DNA of 64,000 nucleotides from Cryobacterium sp. SO2 (GCF_026151165.2 NZ_CP117849.1:620001-684000), one strand, 5' to 3'. Counted from the first letter of the stretch, positions 19,349-28,712 are shown. A program made the numbers and translations. The notes: generated by a model not told the origin, from the sequence alone.

Positions 19349-19819
19349 TCAGCCAGCGCGTGCGCTGAGAGTGCGGGAGCGGGCGGTGACGACGGCGAGG
19401 AGTCCCACCGCTAGGAGGGACCCTAGGGCGGCACCGGCCGTGTTGGCGATCACGTCGAAGGGTGTCGCGAAGCGGCCAGGCAGGAACACCAGCTGGCTCA
19501 GCTCGATGGCGACGCTGGCTACGAAACCGATCAGGGTGGCCAGCAGCCAGTCGTGTCGGCCGAGCAGAACCACCCCCAGAAGCCCTACAGGCACGAATAA
19601 GGCGATGTTCGCCGTGAATTCGACTACCGGGTAGTCGAACCACTGCGGCAGGCCGTGAGCGTGCAGGAAGGCGAGGGCGTGCACGATCGACCCGTGTGCA
19701 CCGCGATCCACAGGGGTGGGCCAGAGCGCGATCAGTGCGAGGGCCACCAGGTACGCGGCGCCTAACCAGCGAGCGGCCACGCGGAGGGCGGCATGGCGGC
19801 GCGTTGTCAGAGCGTTCAC
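19349..19819 (-). CDS. VanZ family membrane protein
   Basis: A 156-residue protein with four hydrophobic segments and the VanZ motifs FTANIALFVPVGLLG, SVAIELSQLVFLPGR and FDVIANTAGAALGSL. VanZ proteins give low-level teicoplanin resistance in some hosts, but most members are uncharacterised envelope proteins. The start is a GTG at 19819 preceded by GAGAGG. It is a single gene between repeats and the MFS exporter. Confidence 0.88.
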   Translation of the reverse strand: MNALTTRRHAALRVAARWLGAAYLVALALIALWPTPVDRGAHGSIVHALAFLHAHGLPQWFDYPVVEFTANIALFVPVGLLGVVLLGRHDWLLATLIGFVASVAIELSQLVFLPGRFATPFDVIANTAGAALGSLLAVGLLAVVTARSRTLSARAG

Positions 19820-19933
19820 GTGACCTCTCTCTGGATATGGTCACGGCCTCCCGCAGTGTGCATTGCAGGAGGACATTACCGTCAACGGATGAGGTGACCA
19901 GACTAGTGAGCCGGGCATCCCAGGGGAAGGTGC

Positions 19934-21418
19934 TTAGTGGCCGCCGGGAACCTCGACGCGCTTGGGTAGCAGGAACACCAGCAGCAGCGCCACCACGCTG
20001 AGCGCGGCACTGACGGCCATGGCAAGGGTGGCACTGTCGGTGAATCCGGTGGCCACGGCCTCCGGGCCCGGGCCGGCCACGACGAGGGTGCCGAAGAACA
20101 CGCTGCCCACCACGGCGATGCCCGCGGCGCTGCCGACGCGCTGCATGACGCCGACGACGCCGCTGGCGGCACCAGCCTCGGAGCGGTCGACGGTGGCTAC
20201 GATGAACGCCACGTTCGGGGCGATGAAGCAGCCGCTGCCCAGGCCCGCGATGAACAGCGGCGGCAGCAGGATCCAGTTGGTGAGGTCGGCAGGGGCGGTG
20301 AGCAACAGCACCAGCCAGATCCAGACGAGGCCGAGGGTCACCAGGGCGACGCCCGCGACGAGCACCGTGCGGCCCAGCCTGTTGGTGAGCCGGTTGCTCT
20401 GCGACGACGCGATGATCGAGCCGATCGCGAACGGGATGGAGACCAGGCCCGACTCGAGCGCGGTGTGGCCGAGGCCGGCCTGCCAGAGGATCGAGATGGT
20501 GAAGAAGATGCTCGTGAAGGCCGCGAAGTAGACCAGCGCCAAGATGACACCGCCGGTGAAGGCGGGGTGGGAGAACAGGTGCGGCGGCACCAGCGGGCTC
20601 TCGCCGCGCTTGCTCACCCGGATCTCCCACGCGCCGAACGCCACGATCAGCAGCGCGCCGGCGGCGAGCACGAGGTAGGTCCAGAGCGGCCAGCCCTGGT
20701 CCTGACCCTCAATGAGCGGCACGAGCAGGGCCACCAGGCCGGCGGAGACGAGCAGAAGGCCCACCCAGTCGATGCGGGAAGCGGCGGGGGAGCCGGCATC
20801 CGCTTTGGTGCCGGTGCCGGAGGGGAGCAGGATGGCGGCGGCGATGAGGGCGGCGGCGCCGATGGGCAGGTTCACCCAGAACACCAGGCGCCAGCCGTTC
20901 TCCACGCCGAAGGCCTCGATGATCAGGCCGCCCACGATGGGGCCGAGCGCGGTGGAGACACCGATGACCGAGCCCATGATGGCGAAGGCCTTGCCGCGGA
21001 AGCGCGGCGGGAACATCAGCTGGATGACGGCGGTGACGGCGGGCACGAAGATGCCGCCGGCCAGGCCCTGGAGGACGCGGGCGACGATGAGCTGCAGTTC
21101 GTTCTGGGCCAGGCCGCAGGCGAGGCTGGCGACGGTGAAGAGGGCCAGGCCGGTGAAGAACACCCATTTGTGCCCGATCCGGTCGCCGATGCGGCCGGCC
21201 GGGATGAGTGCGAGGCCGAACGCGAGGGCGTAGCCGGAGATGATCCAGGACAGCGTTGCCTCTGAGGCGCTCAGGCTGGTCTGGATGCTGGGCAGGGCCA
21301 CGTTGACGATCGTGGTGTCGAGCAGCGCCATGAACATGCCGGCGAGGAGTACGACGAGGGCCTGCCAGGCGCGGCGGGACACGACCGGGGCCGGGGCGGC
21401 GGAGCGGGGGTCAGTCAT
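19934..21418 (-). CDS. MFS transporter, DHA2 (EmrB/QacA) family
   Basis: A 494-residue exporter with 14 predicted helices. Motif A is GRIGDRIGHKWVF, the helix-1 motif is ALLDTTIVNVALP, and motif C-like sequence is GVSTALGPIVGGLI. The family uses the proton gradient to expel drugs or metabolites. Start ATG 21418 has the ribosome-binding site GAGAGG. A longer frame upstream only runs through the tRNA terminator and the tRNA gene and is rejected. No regulator lies next to it. Confidence 0.9.
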   Translation of the reverse strand: MTDPRSAAPAPVVSRRAWQALVVLLAGMFMALLDTTIVNVALPSIQTSLSASEATLSWIISGYALAFGLALIPAGRIGDRIGHKWVFFTGLALFTVASLACGLAQNELQLIVARVLQGLAGGIFVPAVTAVIQLMFPPRFRGKAFAIMGSVIGVSTALGPIVGGLIIEAFGVENGWRLVFWVNLPIGAAALIAAAILLPSGTGTKADAGSPAASRIDWVGLLLVSAGLVALLVPLIEGQDQGWPLWTYLVLAAGALLIVAFGAWEIRVSKRGESPLVPPHLFSHPAFTGGVILALVYFAAFTSIFFTISILWQAGLGHTALESGLVSIPFAIGSIIASSQSNRLTNRLGRTVLVAGVALVTLGLVWIWLVLLLTAPADLTNWILLPPLFIAGLGSGCFIAPNVAFIVATVDRSEAGAASGVVGVMQRVGSAAGIAVVGSVFFGTLVVAGPGPEAVATGFTDSATLAMAVSAALSVVALLLVFLLPKRVEVPGGH

Positions 21419-21448
21419 GGTGTGCCTCTCGGGTGAAGGGGAACAGAA

Positions 21449-21476
21449 AAACCCCCACTCGCATGAGTGGGGGTTT
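21449..21476 (-). terminator. Rho-independent terminator of tRNA-Pro
   Basis: A perfect 12-bp stem (AAACCCCCACTC and its complement) with a 4-base loop. On the minus strand it is followed by a T-run (TTTTTCTGTT). It lies 8 bases after the tRNA and ends transcription before the MFS gene. Confidence 0.85.
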
Positions 21477-21483
21477 ATTTCTG

Positions 21484-21557
21484 TCGGGGTAACAGGATTT
21501 GAACCTGCGACCTCGTCGTCCCGAACGACGCGCGCTACCAAGCTGCGCCATACCCCG
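21484..21557 (-). tRNA. tRNA-Pro(CGG)
   Basis: Read on the minus strand, the sequence folds as a cloverleaf. The acceptor stem is CGGGGTA with TACCCCG, the D arm is GCGC...GCGC, and the anticodon stem is CGTCG/CGACG around the loop TTCGGGA (anticodon CGG). The T arm has GTTCAAAT in its loop region. CCA is not encoded. A rho-independent terminator follows. Confidence 0.95.
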
Positions 21558-21645
21558 ATGGCCCTGTGGACCTCGACAAGTATAACCCCATCGGGTCCTC
21601 GGGTCTGGACCACAACGCTGGCGGCGTTTGCGCGACGGCCCACGG

Positions 21646-21780
21646 GGTCTCGACAAGCTCGACCAGCGAGGTGGGTGCGACCGTGCGCAGGTCGCGTCTT
21701 CGAGACTTCGCGATGGGTGTGGCGGTCGCGACCCTACGCTGGTCGAGCTTGTCGAGACCTCGCGACATGCTCGACCAGCG
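21646..21780. repeat. Core-repeat cluster A5
   Basis: One inverted copy of the core at 21646-21669, one direct copy at 21738-21763 and a partial copy ending at 21780, in the gap between tRNA-Pro and the penicillin-binding protein gene. No gene seen. Confidence 0.8.
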
Positions 21781-21795
21781 TTGGGCTGGGCGGTG

Positions 21796-24318
21796 CTACT
21801 TCTTGCCGACGACCACGATCACGGTGCCGCCCGGCACGGCGGGGGAGCCGGCGACCGGGTTCATCACCGTGACCTTGCCCACCTGCGCGGGGTCGCTCAC
21901 CTTGTCTTCAAGCACCTGGAGGCTGAAACCGCTCAGGGTGGCTCTGGCCTGCTCGGGTGTCTGCCCGACAACATCCGGCAACAGCACCTGCGAGCCGTTG
22001 CTCGTGTACGCCGTGATGATGGAGCCGGTGCTGGCGGTGCCGCCTCCGCCCGGGTCCGTGCGCGCCACCGTGCCGGCGGGCAGCTCGGAGTCGGTGATGC
22101 CGCCGTCGGCGAAGCCGAAGCCGGCGCCCTCGATCTTGCTCTTGGCGTCGGCCATGCTGAGGCCACGCACATCCGGCACCGACACCTGGGCGCCCTGGAT
22201 GACGTTGTTGGAGGCGGCGTCGAAGTCGTCACCGCCGTACTTGGCGTTGGCCGCGCTCATGATCTGCGGCCAGATGCGGTGGCGGGCGGTGGCGACCGGG
22301 CCGCTCTCGAAGTTGCGGGCCTTTCGCTGGTTTTCGAACCCTGTGACGTTCACCACGCCCACGACGGTGGCGACCTTGGTGCTCGCCCCGCTCATCCAGG
22401 TGGCGTAGGCCTCGTCGGTGGTGCCGGTCTTACCGATCATCGGTACCCGCGGGTAGGTGTTGGCGTAGGACTGTCTGGCCGAACCGTTGGTGAGCACCCG
22501 CTCCATCGCATAAGCCATGCCAGCAGCGACCTCGGGTTCCACCGAGGCCGTGCAGGTCGACTTGGGTGCAGGAACGTCCTCACCTGCAGAGTTCACGATC
22601 CGGTCGATCACGATGGGAGTGCAGGTGGTGCCCTTGTTGGCGATGCCGGCGTATGCCACGGCCATGTTCAGCGGGGCGATCTCGTTGGTGCCCAACACTG
22701 TGGCGGGGGTCTGTAGAAGAGTGCCACCGTCGGCGCGCTTGATCCCGAATGCTTCGGCGGTCTTGCGGATGCCGCAAAGGTCCAGACGCTTGGCCATGCC
22801 GATGAATCCGGTGTTGATGGAGTTGATCGTCGATTCAAGGGCCGTGTAATTGGTGCCGGCCTCGTCCGCGTCGTTCCGGGGGTTGAAGTCGAAGCTGGAG
22901 TTGCCGTCGCAGCTGTCCTGGAAGACGCCCCAGTTGGTCTTGCGCGCCGAGTCGACCCGCTCGCCGAGAGCGTGGCCTTCCTTGAGCCATTCAGCCAGGG
23001 TGAAGACCTTGTAGGTGGAGCCCGGCTGGAAGCCGGTGGAGCCGCCCTCGTTGTAGTTGGTGTTGTAGTTGATGCCGGTGTACTCCGGGCCGGGAGCGAC
23101 CTCCAACTGGGTGTACTTCTTGTTCTGCGCCATGGTGATCACGCGGCCGGTGCCCACCTGCACGCTCGTGGCCACCGCGCCCACATCCCAGCTCGCGGTC
23201 ATCGGCACCTGCGAGTTGATGGCGTTCTCCGACGCCAGCTGCAGGTCGAGGTCGAGGGTGGTGTAAATCTGGTAGCCACCGCGACGGAAGTTGAGCATCC
23301 GGGTGTCTTCGTCTTCACCGAAGGTGGGGTCGTTGCGCAGCACGTGGGTGACGTAGTCGCAGAAGAACGCGGCGCCGCCGGCGGTCTGGCAGCCTGTGGA
23401 CGGTTCGGTGATGTGCGGCTCGATCACGCTGGCGATGGCGGCGTCGTAGTCGGCCTGGTTGATCTTGTCGTACTTGAGCATCTCCGTGAGGATGTAGTCC
23501 CGGCGGTCCTTGTTGGCGGCGTAGCCGTTCGCGGCGCCATTGGTTTCGCTCTCGGGCACGTCGAGACGGAACTTCTCCGGGTTGTTCACGATCGCGATCA
23601 GGCTCGCGGCCTGCGGCAGCGTGAGGGTGGCGGCGCTAGCGGCGTAGTAGTACCGGGAGGCGGCTTCAATGCCGTACACGGTGCCGCCGAAGCCGGTGAT
23701 GTTCAGGTAGCCCTGCAGGATCTCGTCTTTGGTGTAGACCTTCTCCACACCGATGGCCAGGCGCATCTCCTTGAGCTTGCGCTCCGGCGTGGTTTTCGTG
23801 GCCTCGAGGAAGCAGGCGTCCAGTTCCTCCTGCACGGTCATCACCTCGCACTTCTGCACGAGCACGTTCTTCACATACTGCTGGGTGACGGAAGAGCCAC
23901 CGGAGACGTCGCCGCCCGGGGTGAGCGTGGAGAGGGCGCCACGGATGGTGCCCTGCAGGTCGATGCCGCCGTGCTCGAAGAAGCGGGGGTCTTCACCGGC
24001 GACGACGGCGTCTTGCACAAACTGGTTCATCTGGTCGATGGCCACTTCGACGCGGTTCTGGTCGTAGAACGAGGCGAGCGGGTACGGGTTGCCGTCGTTC
24101 TGCACGGCGTAGATGGTGCTCACCTGCGAGAGTTCTTCGATGGCCAGATAGTTCGGCAGGTTCTCGAAGGTGTTGATCGTGGTGCGGGTGGCCACCCCGG
24201 AGATCGCCAATGCAGGCGTGATCGCCACGGTGATCAGCAAACCAGCCACGGCGCTCATCGCGACGAGGCCGATGAGCCCTCCGACGACACCGGCGAATGA
24301 ACGTTTGTATTCCCCCAT
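21796..24318 (-). CDS. Class A penicillin-binding protein with two PASTA domains, copy 1
   Basis: An 840-residue bifunctional peptidoglycan synthase. One N-terminal membrane helix precedes a GT51 glycosyltransferase domain (EDPRFFEHGGIDLQGTIRGA near residue 108, SSVTQQYVKN). The transpeptidase has the active Ser in STYK near 434, SIN in STINSINTGFIG and KTGTT near 631. Two C-terminal PASTA repeats run from about 709 (VPDVRGLSMADAKSKIEGAG and LLPDVVGQTPEQARATL). Start ATG 24318 lies 7 nt after TAGGCT, so the longer GTG start at 24351 is rejected. It is the last of three genes in a PBP / phosphoesterase / PBP cluster. Confidence 0.93.
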   Translation of the reverse strand: MGEYKRSFAGVVGGLIGLVAMSAVAGLLITVAITPALAISGVATRTTINTFENLPNYLAIEELSQVSTIYAVQNDGNPYPLASFYDQNRVEVAIDQMNQFVQDAVVAGEDPRFFEHGGIDLQGTIRGALSTLTPGGDVSGGSSVTQQYVKNVLVQKCEVMTVQEELDACFLEATKTTPERKLKEMRLAIGVEKVYTKDEILQGYLNITGFGGTVYGIEAASRYYYAASAATLTLPQAASLIAIVNNPEKFRLDVPESETNGAANGYAANKDRRDYILTEMLKYDKINQADYDAAIASVIEPHITEPSTGCQTAGGAAFFCDYVTHVLRNDPTFGEDEDTRMLNFRRGGYQIYTTLDLDLQLASENAINSQVPMTASWDVGAVATSVQVGTGRVITMAQNKKYTQLEVAPGPEYTGINYNTNYNEGGSTGFQPGSTYKVFTLAEWLKEGHALGERVDSARKTNWGVFQDSCDGNSSFDFNPRNDADEAGTNYTALESTINSINTGFIGMAKRLDLCGIRKTAEAFGIKRADGGTLLQTPATVLGTNEIAPLNMAVAYAGIANKGTTCTPIVIDRIVNSAGEDVPAPKSTCTASVEPEVAAGMAYAMERVLTNGSARQSYANTYPRVPMIGKTGTTDEAYATWMSGASTKVATVVGVVNVTGFENQRKARNFESGPVATARHRIWPQIMSAANAKYGGDDFDAASNNVIQGAQVSVPDVRGLSMADAKSKIEGAGFGFADGGITDSELPAGTVARTDPGGGGTASTGSIITAYTSNGSQVLLPDVVGQTPEQARATLSGFSLQVLEDKVSDPAQVGKVTVMNPVAGSPAVPGGTVIVVVGKK

Positions 24319-24325
24319 GGTCGTG

Positions 24326-24331
24326 AGCCTA
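24326..24331 (-). promoter_or_regulatory. -10 box (TAGGCT) for a leaderless start
   Basis: TAGGCT on the minus strand, 7 nt before ATG 24318. It gives this PBP its own promoter although it lies only 75 bases behind the phosphoesterase gene. Confidence 0.45.
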
Positions 24332-24393
24332 TTGGAAGATCGGCGACGCACGCACGCCGCCTGCCCCCCAAACCCGGGGGTCAGCGGGCCTTG

Positions 24394-25371
24394 TTAGGCG
24401 GCGGTGAGGGTGAGCAGGGTCGCCTCGGGCGGGCAGGCGAACCGCACCGGCGCGTAGATCGAGGTGCCCAGACCCGCGGAAACATTGAGGAACGCGGTGC
24501 GCAGCCCCACGTTCCACAGGCTCAACCCCTTGACCTGGCGACGGGGAATATCACAATTGGTCACCAATGCGCCGAACTTGGGGATGCAGACCTGTCCGCC
24601 GTGGGTGTGGCCGGCCAGGATCAGCTGCGCGCCGTGGTTCACGAACGAGTTCAGCACCCGCTGGTATGGGGCGTGCACCACGCCCACGGTGAGGGTGGAA
24701 CGCGCGTCGGCGGGCTGACCGGGGTCCGGCCAGGTCTCCTCGGCGAGCGGGTCGTTGCCGCGCAGCTCGTCGATCGCGCCGGTGATCAGGTCGAGCCGGT
24801 CGCGGCGGATGTGCGGGTCGTCGACCCCGAAGATCTCCAGGTGAGTGCCGTTGATGTCGAGGGCCTCGGCGGCGTTGTTCAGGTCGTGCCAGCCGAGCTC
24901 GGCGAACACCCGGTGCAGGTCGTCGGTGTCGAGCTCCACGTTGCGGTGGCGCAGCAGCGACGGGCCGCCGAAGTACTTGAGCGGGTTCTTCGGCTGTGGG
25001 CCGAAGAAGTCGTTCGATCCGTTCACGAAGATGCCCGGGATACCCGCGAACGGTTCGAGGGCGTACTCAACGCCCGCGATGCCGTCTTCGTGGCCCAGGT
25101 TGTCGCCGGTGTTCACCACCAGGTCGGGTTTCAGCGCGGCGAGACCGCGCACCCAGTCCTGCTTGTCGCGCTGCCAGGGGGCCATGTGCAGGTCGGAGAG
25201 GTGCAGCACCCGGATCGGGGCGGCGCCCGGTGCGAGCACCGGCGCGGTCACCTCGCGCAGGGTGAACCGGCGGCGCTCCACGAGGGAGCCCCAGGCGAAC
25301 GCGGCCAGCCCGGCCGCCGTCACGGCGGCGGCCGAGGTGAGGAGAGCGCGGCCGGTGCGTGCGGCGCTCAA
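24394..25371 (-). CDS. Metallophosphoesterase (YkuE/YaeI-like)
   Basis: A 325-residue protein with an N-terminal hydrophobic segment (ALLTSAAAVTAAGLAAFAWG), so the catalytic domain is probably membrane-attached. All calcineurin-type metal motifs are present: HLSDLHMAPW, NTGDNLGHED, GSNDFFG (in place of GNHE) and LAGHTHGGQ. The family hydrolyses phosphomonoesters or diesters, and some homologues act on lipid intermediates of cell-wall synthesis. Its ATG overlaps the stop of the upstream PBP gene as ATGA, so it is translationally coupled to it. The substrate is unknown. Confidence 0.9.
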   Translation of the reverse strand: MSAARTGRALLTSAAAVTAAGLAAFAWGSLVERRRFTLREVTAPVLAPGAAPIRVLHLSDLHMAPWQRDKQDWVRGLAALKPDLVVNTGDNLGHEDGIAGVEYALEPFAGIPGIFVNGSNDFFGPQPKNPLKYFGGPSLLRHRNVELDTDDLHRVFAELGWHDLNNAAEALDINGTHLEIFGVDDPHIRRDRLDLITGAIDELRGNDPLAEETWPDPGQPADARSTLTVGVVHAPYQRVLNSFVNHGAQLILAGHTHGGQVCIPKFGALVTNCDIPRRQVKGLSLWNVGLRTAFLNVSAGLGTSIYAPVRFACPPEATLLTLTAA

Positions 25372-27944
25372 CCTGCCGCTCCCGCTCCGGCGACCTTGCC
25401 CACGACGAGCGTGACGGTGCTGCCCTTGGTGGCCGCGGTGTCAGAGGAGGGGGTCATCGAGATGACCTTGTTGTTCTGGTCGGCATCGGTCACGGCCTGG
25501 TCGCTGGTCACGACGTTGAAGTCCGAGAGGGACTTCTTGGCCTGCTCCAGGGTATCTCCCACCACATCCGGCAGTAGTACCTGGTTGCCGCTGCTGGAGT
25601 ACAGCGTGACTGTGTCGCCGAGGCTGGCGGTGCCGCCGCCGGCCGGGTCGGTGCGCGCCACGGTGCCGGCGGGCAGCTCGGAGTCGGTGGCGCCGCCGTC
25701 GACGACGTTGAAGCCGGCTCCCTCGAGAGCGTCGGTGGCGTCATCCACAGACTGGCCGCGCACGTCGGGGATACTCACCTGGGCGCCGCGGATGACGTTG
25801 GTGGACGCCTCGGCGAAGTCGTCTCCGCCGTACTTGGCGTTGGCGACGCTCATGATGTCCGGCCACATCCGGTGCCGGGCCGTGGCGGCCTGGCCGCTGT
25901 CGAAGTACGTCTGCCGCTGATTCTTGTCGCCGGTGACGGTCACGACACCCACGACGGTGGCTACCTTGGTGCTCGCGCCGCTCATCCAGGTGTCCTTGGC
26001 GTGGTCGGTCGTTCCGGTCTTACCGATCATCGGCACCTTGGGATAGGTGGCGGAGTTTGACTGTACGGCCGTACCCTCAGTCATCACACGCTGCATGGCG
26101 TAGGCCATGCCGGCGGCGACGGACGTTTCCACAGACTGCGTGCAGGTGGAGGTGGGCGGCGCGATCTCGGCGCCGTCGGCGCCGACGATCCGGTCGATCA
26201 CGATGGGGGAGCAGGTCGTTCCCCCGTTGGCCATGCCGGCGAATGCCACGGCCATGGTCAGCGGAGCGATTTCCTGCGTGCCCAGGACCGACGAGGCGCC
26301 CTCAGACAGCTCATCCCCGTCGGCGCGGTGCACACCGAAGGATTCAGCGGTCTCCTTGATCCCGCAGAGGTCGAGTTTCTTGGCCATGCCGATGTAGCCG
26401 GTGTTGATCGATCCGATGGTGGACTGCAGAGCGCTGTAGTTGCTGCCCGACTCATTGGAGTCGTTCTTGGGGGCGAAGTCGGTGCCGTAGCTCACGGTGC
26501 CGCTGTCCACACAGGTGTCCTTGAAGGTGCCCCAGTTGGACTTGACGCTGGAGTCGACCCGCTCGTTGAGGGAGTGGCCCTCCTTGAGCCATTCAGCGAG
26601 GGTGAACGTCTTGTACGTCGACCCGGGCTGGAAACCGGACGACCCGCCCTCGGCCTTGTCGGTGTTGTAGTTGATGCTGGTGTACTGCGCGCCCTGCGCG
26701 AGCACATCGGGGTCTTGGCTGTACTGCTTGTTCTGCGCCATCACGAGCACGCGGCCCGTGCCTACCTGCACGCTGGTGGCAACGGAGCCCAAGTCCCACG
26801 CCACGCCGGTGTCGGGGTCGACGAAGGTCTGGGGCACATTCTCGGCCAGGGTGGCCTCGGCAGCGGACTGCATTTCGAGGTCGAGGGTGGTGTAGATGTC
26901 ATAGCCACCGCGACGGAAGTTGAGCATCCGGGTGTCTTCGTCTTCACCGAAGGTGGGGTCGCTCTTGAGGATGTGGGTGACGTAGTCACAGAAGTAGGCG
27001 CTGCCGCCGGCGGTCTGGCATCCGGTGCTCGGCTCGGTGATGGTGGGCTCGATCGCACTGGCGATGGCCTCGTCGTACTGCTCCTGGGTGACCTTCTTGT
27101 ACTTGAGCATCTCGCCCAGGATGTAGTCGCGGCGCTGCTTGTTGTCGGCGTAGCCGCTCGCGGCGCCGTTGGTCTCGCTGTCCGGCCGGTCGAGGCGGAA
27201 CTTCTCCGGGTTGTTCACGATCGCCATCAGGCTGGCCGACTGGGCCAGGGTGAGGTTGGCCGCGGTGGTGTTGAAGTAGTAGTTCGCGGCGCTCTCGATG
27301 CCGTAGACGCTGCCGCCGAACAGGGTGATGTTGAGGTAACCCTGCAGGATCTCGGCCTTGCTGTAGGTCTTCTCCACGCCGATCGCGTAGCGCATCTCCT
27401 TGAGCTTGCGGTCTGCGGTGGTCTTGGTGGCGTCCTCGTAGCAGGCGTCGAGCTTGTCCTGATCGGTGAGCACCTCGCACTTCTGCACCAGAACGTTCTT
27501 CACGTACTGCTGGGTGATCGACGACCCGCCCTGCGTGCCGCCGCCGGTAATGGTGGAGAGGGCGCCACGGATGGTGCCCTGCAGGTCAACGCCGCCGTGC
27601 TCGTAGAAGCGGGGGTCCTCACCGGACACCGCGGCATCCTGCACGAACTGGCTCATGCTGTCGAGCGGAACCTCGATGCGGTTCTGGTCGTAGAAGGAGG
27701 CCAGCGGGTAGGGGTTGCCGTCGTTCTGCACGGCCCAGATGGTGCTCACCTGCGAGAGCTGGTCGACCTTGAGATAGTCGGGCAGGTTCTCGAACACGTT
27801 GATGGTGTTCGTGGCTGTCATGCCGGTAACGGCCAGAGCCGGGGTGACTGCAACGGTGACCAGGACACCGGCTACAGCGCTCATACCGATGAAACCGAGG
27901 AGCCCGCCGAGCGCTCCACTGACCGTACGTTTTTTGGCAGACAT
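25368..27944 (-). CDS. Class A penicillin-binding protein with two PASTA domains, copy 2
   Basis: An 858-residue paralogue of the copy at 21796. It has one membrane helix, GT51 (EDPRFYEHGGVDLQGTIRGA near residue 110, SSITQQYVKN), transpeptidase motifs STYK near 441, SIN and KTGTT near 641, then two PASTA repeats from about 718 and a short Ala/Gly tail. Start ATG 27944 lies 7 nt after TACGCT; the TTG at 27965 would place the -10 box inside the gene and is rejected. The two copies share long near-identical stretches (NNPEKFRLD, DEDTRMLNFRRGGY), so the duplication is clear. Confidence 0.93.
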   Translation of the reverse strand: MSAKKRTVSGALGGLLGFIGMSAVAGVLVTVAVTPALAVTGMTATNTINVFENLPDYLKVDQLSQVSTIWAVQNDGNPYPLASFYDQNRIEVPLDSMSQFVQDAAVSGEDPRFYEHGGVDLQGTIRGALSTITGGGTQGGSSITQQYVKNVLVQKCEVLTDQDKLDACYEDATKTTADRKLKEMRYAIGVEKTYSKAEILQGYLNITLFGGSVYGIESAANYYFNTTAANLTLAQSASLMAIVNNPEKFRLDRPDSETNGAASGYADNKQRRDYILGEMLKYKKVTQEQYDEAIASAIEPTITEPSTGCQTAGGSAYFCDYVTHILKSDPTFGEDEDTRMLNFRRGGYDIYTTLDLEMQSAAEATLAENVPQTFVDPDTGVAWDLGSVATSVQVGTGRVLVMAQNKQYSQDPDVLAQGAQYTSINYNTDKAEGGSSGFQPGSTYKTFTLAEWLKEGHSLNERVDSSVKSNWGTFKDTCVDSGTVSYGTDFAPKNDSNESGSNYSALQSTIGSINTGYIGMAKKLDLCGIKETAESFGVHRADGDELSEGASSVLGTQEIAPLTMAVAFAGMANGGTTCSPIVIDRIVGADGAEIAPPTSTCTQSVETSVAAGMAYAMQRVMTEGTAVQSNSATYPKVPMIGKTGTTDHAKDTWMSGASTKVATVVGVVTVTGDKNQRQTYFDSGQAATARHRMWPDIMSVANAKYGGDDFAEASTNVIRGAQVSIPDVRGQSVDDATDALEGAGFNVVDGGATDSELPAGTVARTDPAGGGTASLGDTVTLYSSSGNQVLLPDVVGDTLEQAKKSLSDFNVVTSDQAVTDADQNNKVISMTPSSDTAATKGSTVTLVVGKVAGAGAAG

Positions 27945-27951
27945 ACAATTG

Positions 27952-27957
27952 AGCGTA
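27952..27957 (-). promoter_or_regulatory. -10 box (TACGCT) for a leaderless start
   Basis: TACGCT on the minus strand, 7 nt before ATG 27944, within the 50-base divergent gap shared with the small gene at 27995. Confidence 0.4.
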
Positions 27958-27994
27958 AGGGACAATTCTGAAAAACAGCCTGAATCGGAGCCGC

Positions 27995-28162
27995 ATGACC
28001 GCCTGGGAGTACCTCACCACACCGCTGATGATCCACAACACCGCCGCGATCCTGAACAACTGGGGTTCGGAAGGATGGGAGCTCGTTCAGGTCGTCACCG
28101 GCCCGGAGGGCGGCCTCGTCGCCTACCTCAAGCGTCCCGTCGCCGGCGCGGAAGGAGCCTGA
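27995..28162 (+). CDS. Small DUF4177-like protein
   Basis: A 55-residue frame: MTAWEYLTTPLMIHNTA, then LNNWGSEGWELVQVV and GGLVAYLKRP. The pattern WEY ... LNxxGxEGWELVxV ... YLKR is that of the small DUF4177 family, cytosolic proteins of unknown role. A GGAG ribosome-binding site precedes the ATG. The stop is one base before the start of ridA, so both form one transcription unit divergent from the PBP cluster. Confidence 0.85.
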   Translation: MTAWEYLTTPLMIHNTAAILNNWGSEGWELVQVVTGPEGGLVAYLKRPVAGAEGA

Positions 28163-28163
28163 C

Positions 28164-28634
28164 ATGGCACTGATTGAAGCCCGCCTGGCCGAGTTGGGAA
28201 TCGAGCTGCCGTCGGTCGTCCCGCCGGTCGCCACGTACGTTCCCGCCGTCGTGAGCGGCTCGCTGGTGTTCACCTCCGGGCAGCTGCCGATGGTGTCCGG
28301 CGCGCTGCCGGCCACGGGCAAGGTCGGCGACGGCCACGGCCTCGTTCCGGCATCCGACGCCAAGGACTATGCCCGGCAGTGCGCGCTGAACGCGCTCGCC
28401 GCCATCCAGAGCGTGATCGGGTCGCTCGACCGGATCACCCAGGTAGTCAAGGTCACCGGTTTCGTCGCTTCCGCGCCCGATTTCACCGGCCAGCCCGGCG
28501 TGGTCAACGGCGCCTCCGACGTGCTCGGCGAGATCTTCGGCACCATCGGCGTGCACGCCCGCTCCGCCGTGGGCGTGGCCGTGCTGCCGTTGGACTCGCC
28601 CGTCGAGGTGGAGCTCATCGTCTCCTTCGCCTAA
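28164..28634 (+). CDS. ridA: RidA family protein
   Basis: A 156-residue cytosolic protein of the YjgF/YER057c/UK114 superfamily. It has LVFTSGQLPMVSGALPATGK, CALNALAAIQSVIGSLDRI, VKVTGFVASAPDFTGQP and a C-terminal HARSAVGVAVLPLDSPVEVE with the conserved Arg. RidA enzymes deaminate reactive enamine/imine intermediates. At 156 residues, with an extended N-terminus, it belongs to the longer YjgH-like subgroup. The ribosome-binding site GAAGGAG overlaps the end of the upstream gene. Confidence 0.9.
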   Translation: MALIEARLAELGIELPSVVPPVATYVPAVVSGSLVFTSGQLPMVSGALPATGKVGDGHGLVPASDAKDYARQCALNALAAIQSVIGSLDRITQVVKVTGFVASAPDFTGQPGVVNGASDVLGEIFGTIGVHARSAVGVAVLPLDSPVEVELIVSFA

Positions 28635-28651
28635 GTTTCACGCGCGTCTCT

Positions 28652-28712
28652 CGCGAGCCGTGAGTTGAGCCCCATCCGGACGCCCGGGTGCGTGCTTACC
28701 TCACGGCTCGCG
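28652..28712. repeat. Palindrome family B, copy 1
   Basis: A 61-bp element with arms CGCGAGCCGTGAG(TT) and (CC)TCACGGCTCGCG and a variable centre. It stands just after ridA. Like copies: 28904-28964 and 30357-30418. Confidence 0.8.

Noticed and set aside
21418..21643. N-terminal extension of the MFS exporter
   Set aside because: It would run through the terminator and tRNA-Pro and adds no conserved sequence.
22972..24300. Long frames opposite the penicillin-binding protein genes (also near 26328-27971)
   Set aside because: They are mirror frames of strongly biased high-GC coding sequence; the opposite strand holds complete catalytic motifs.
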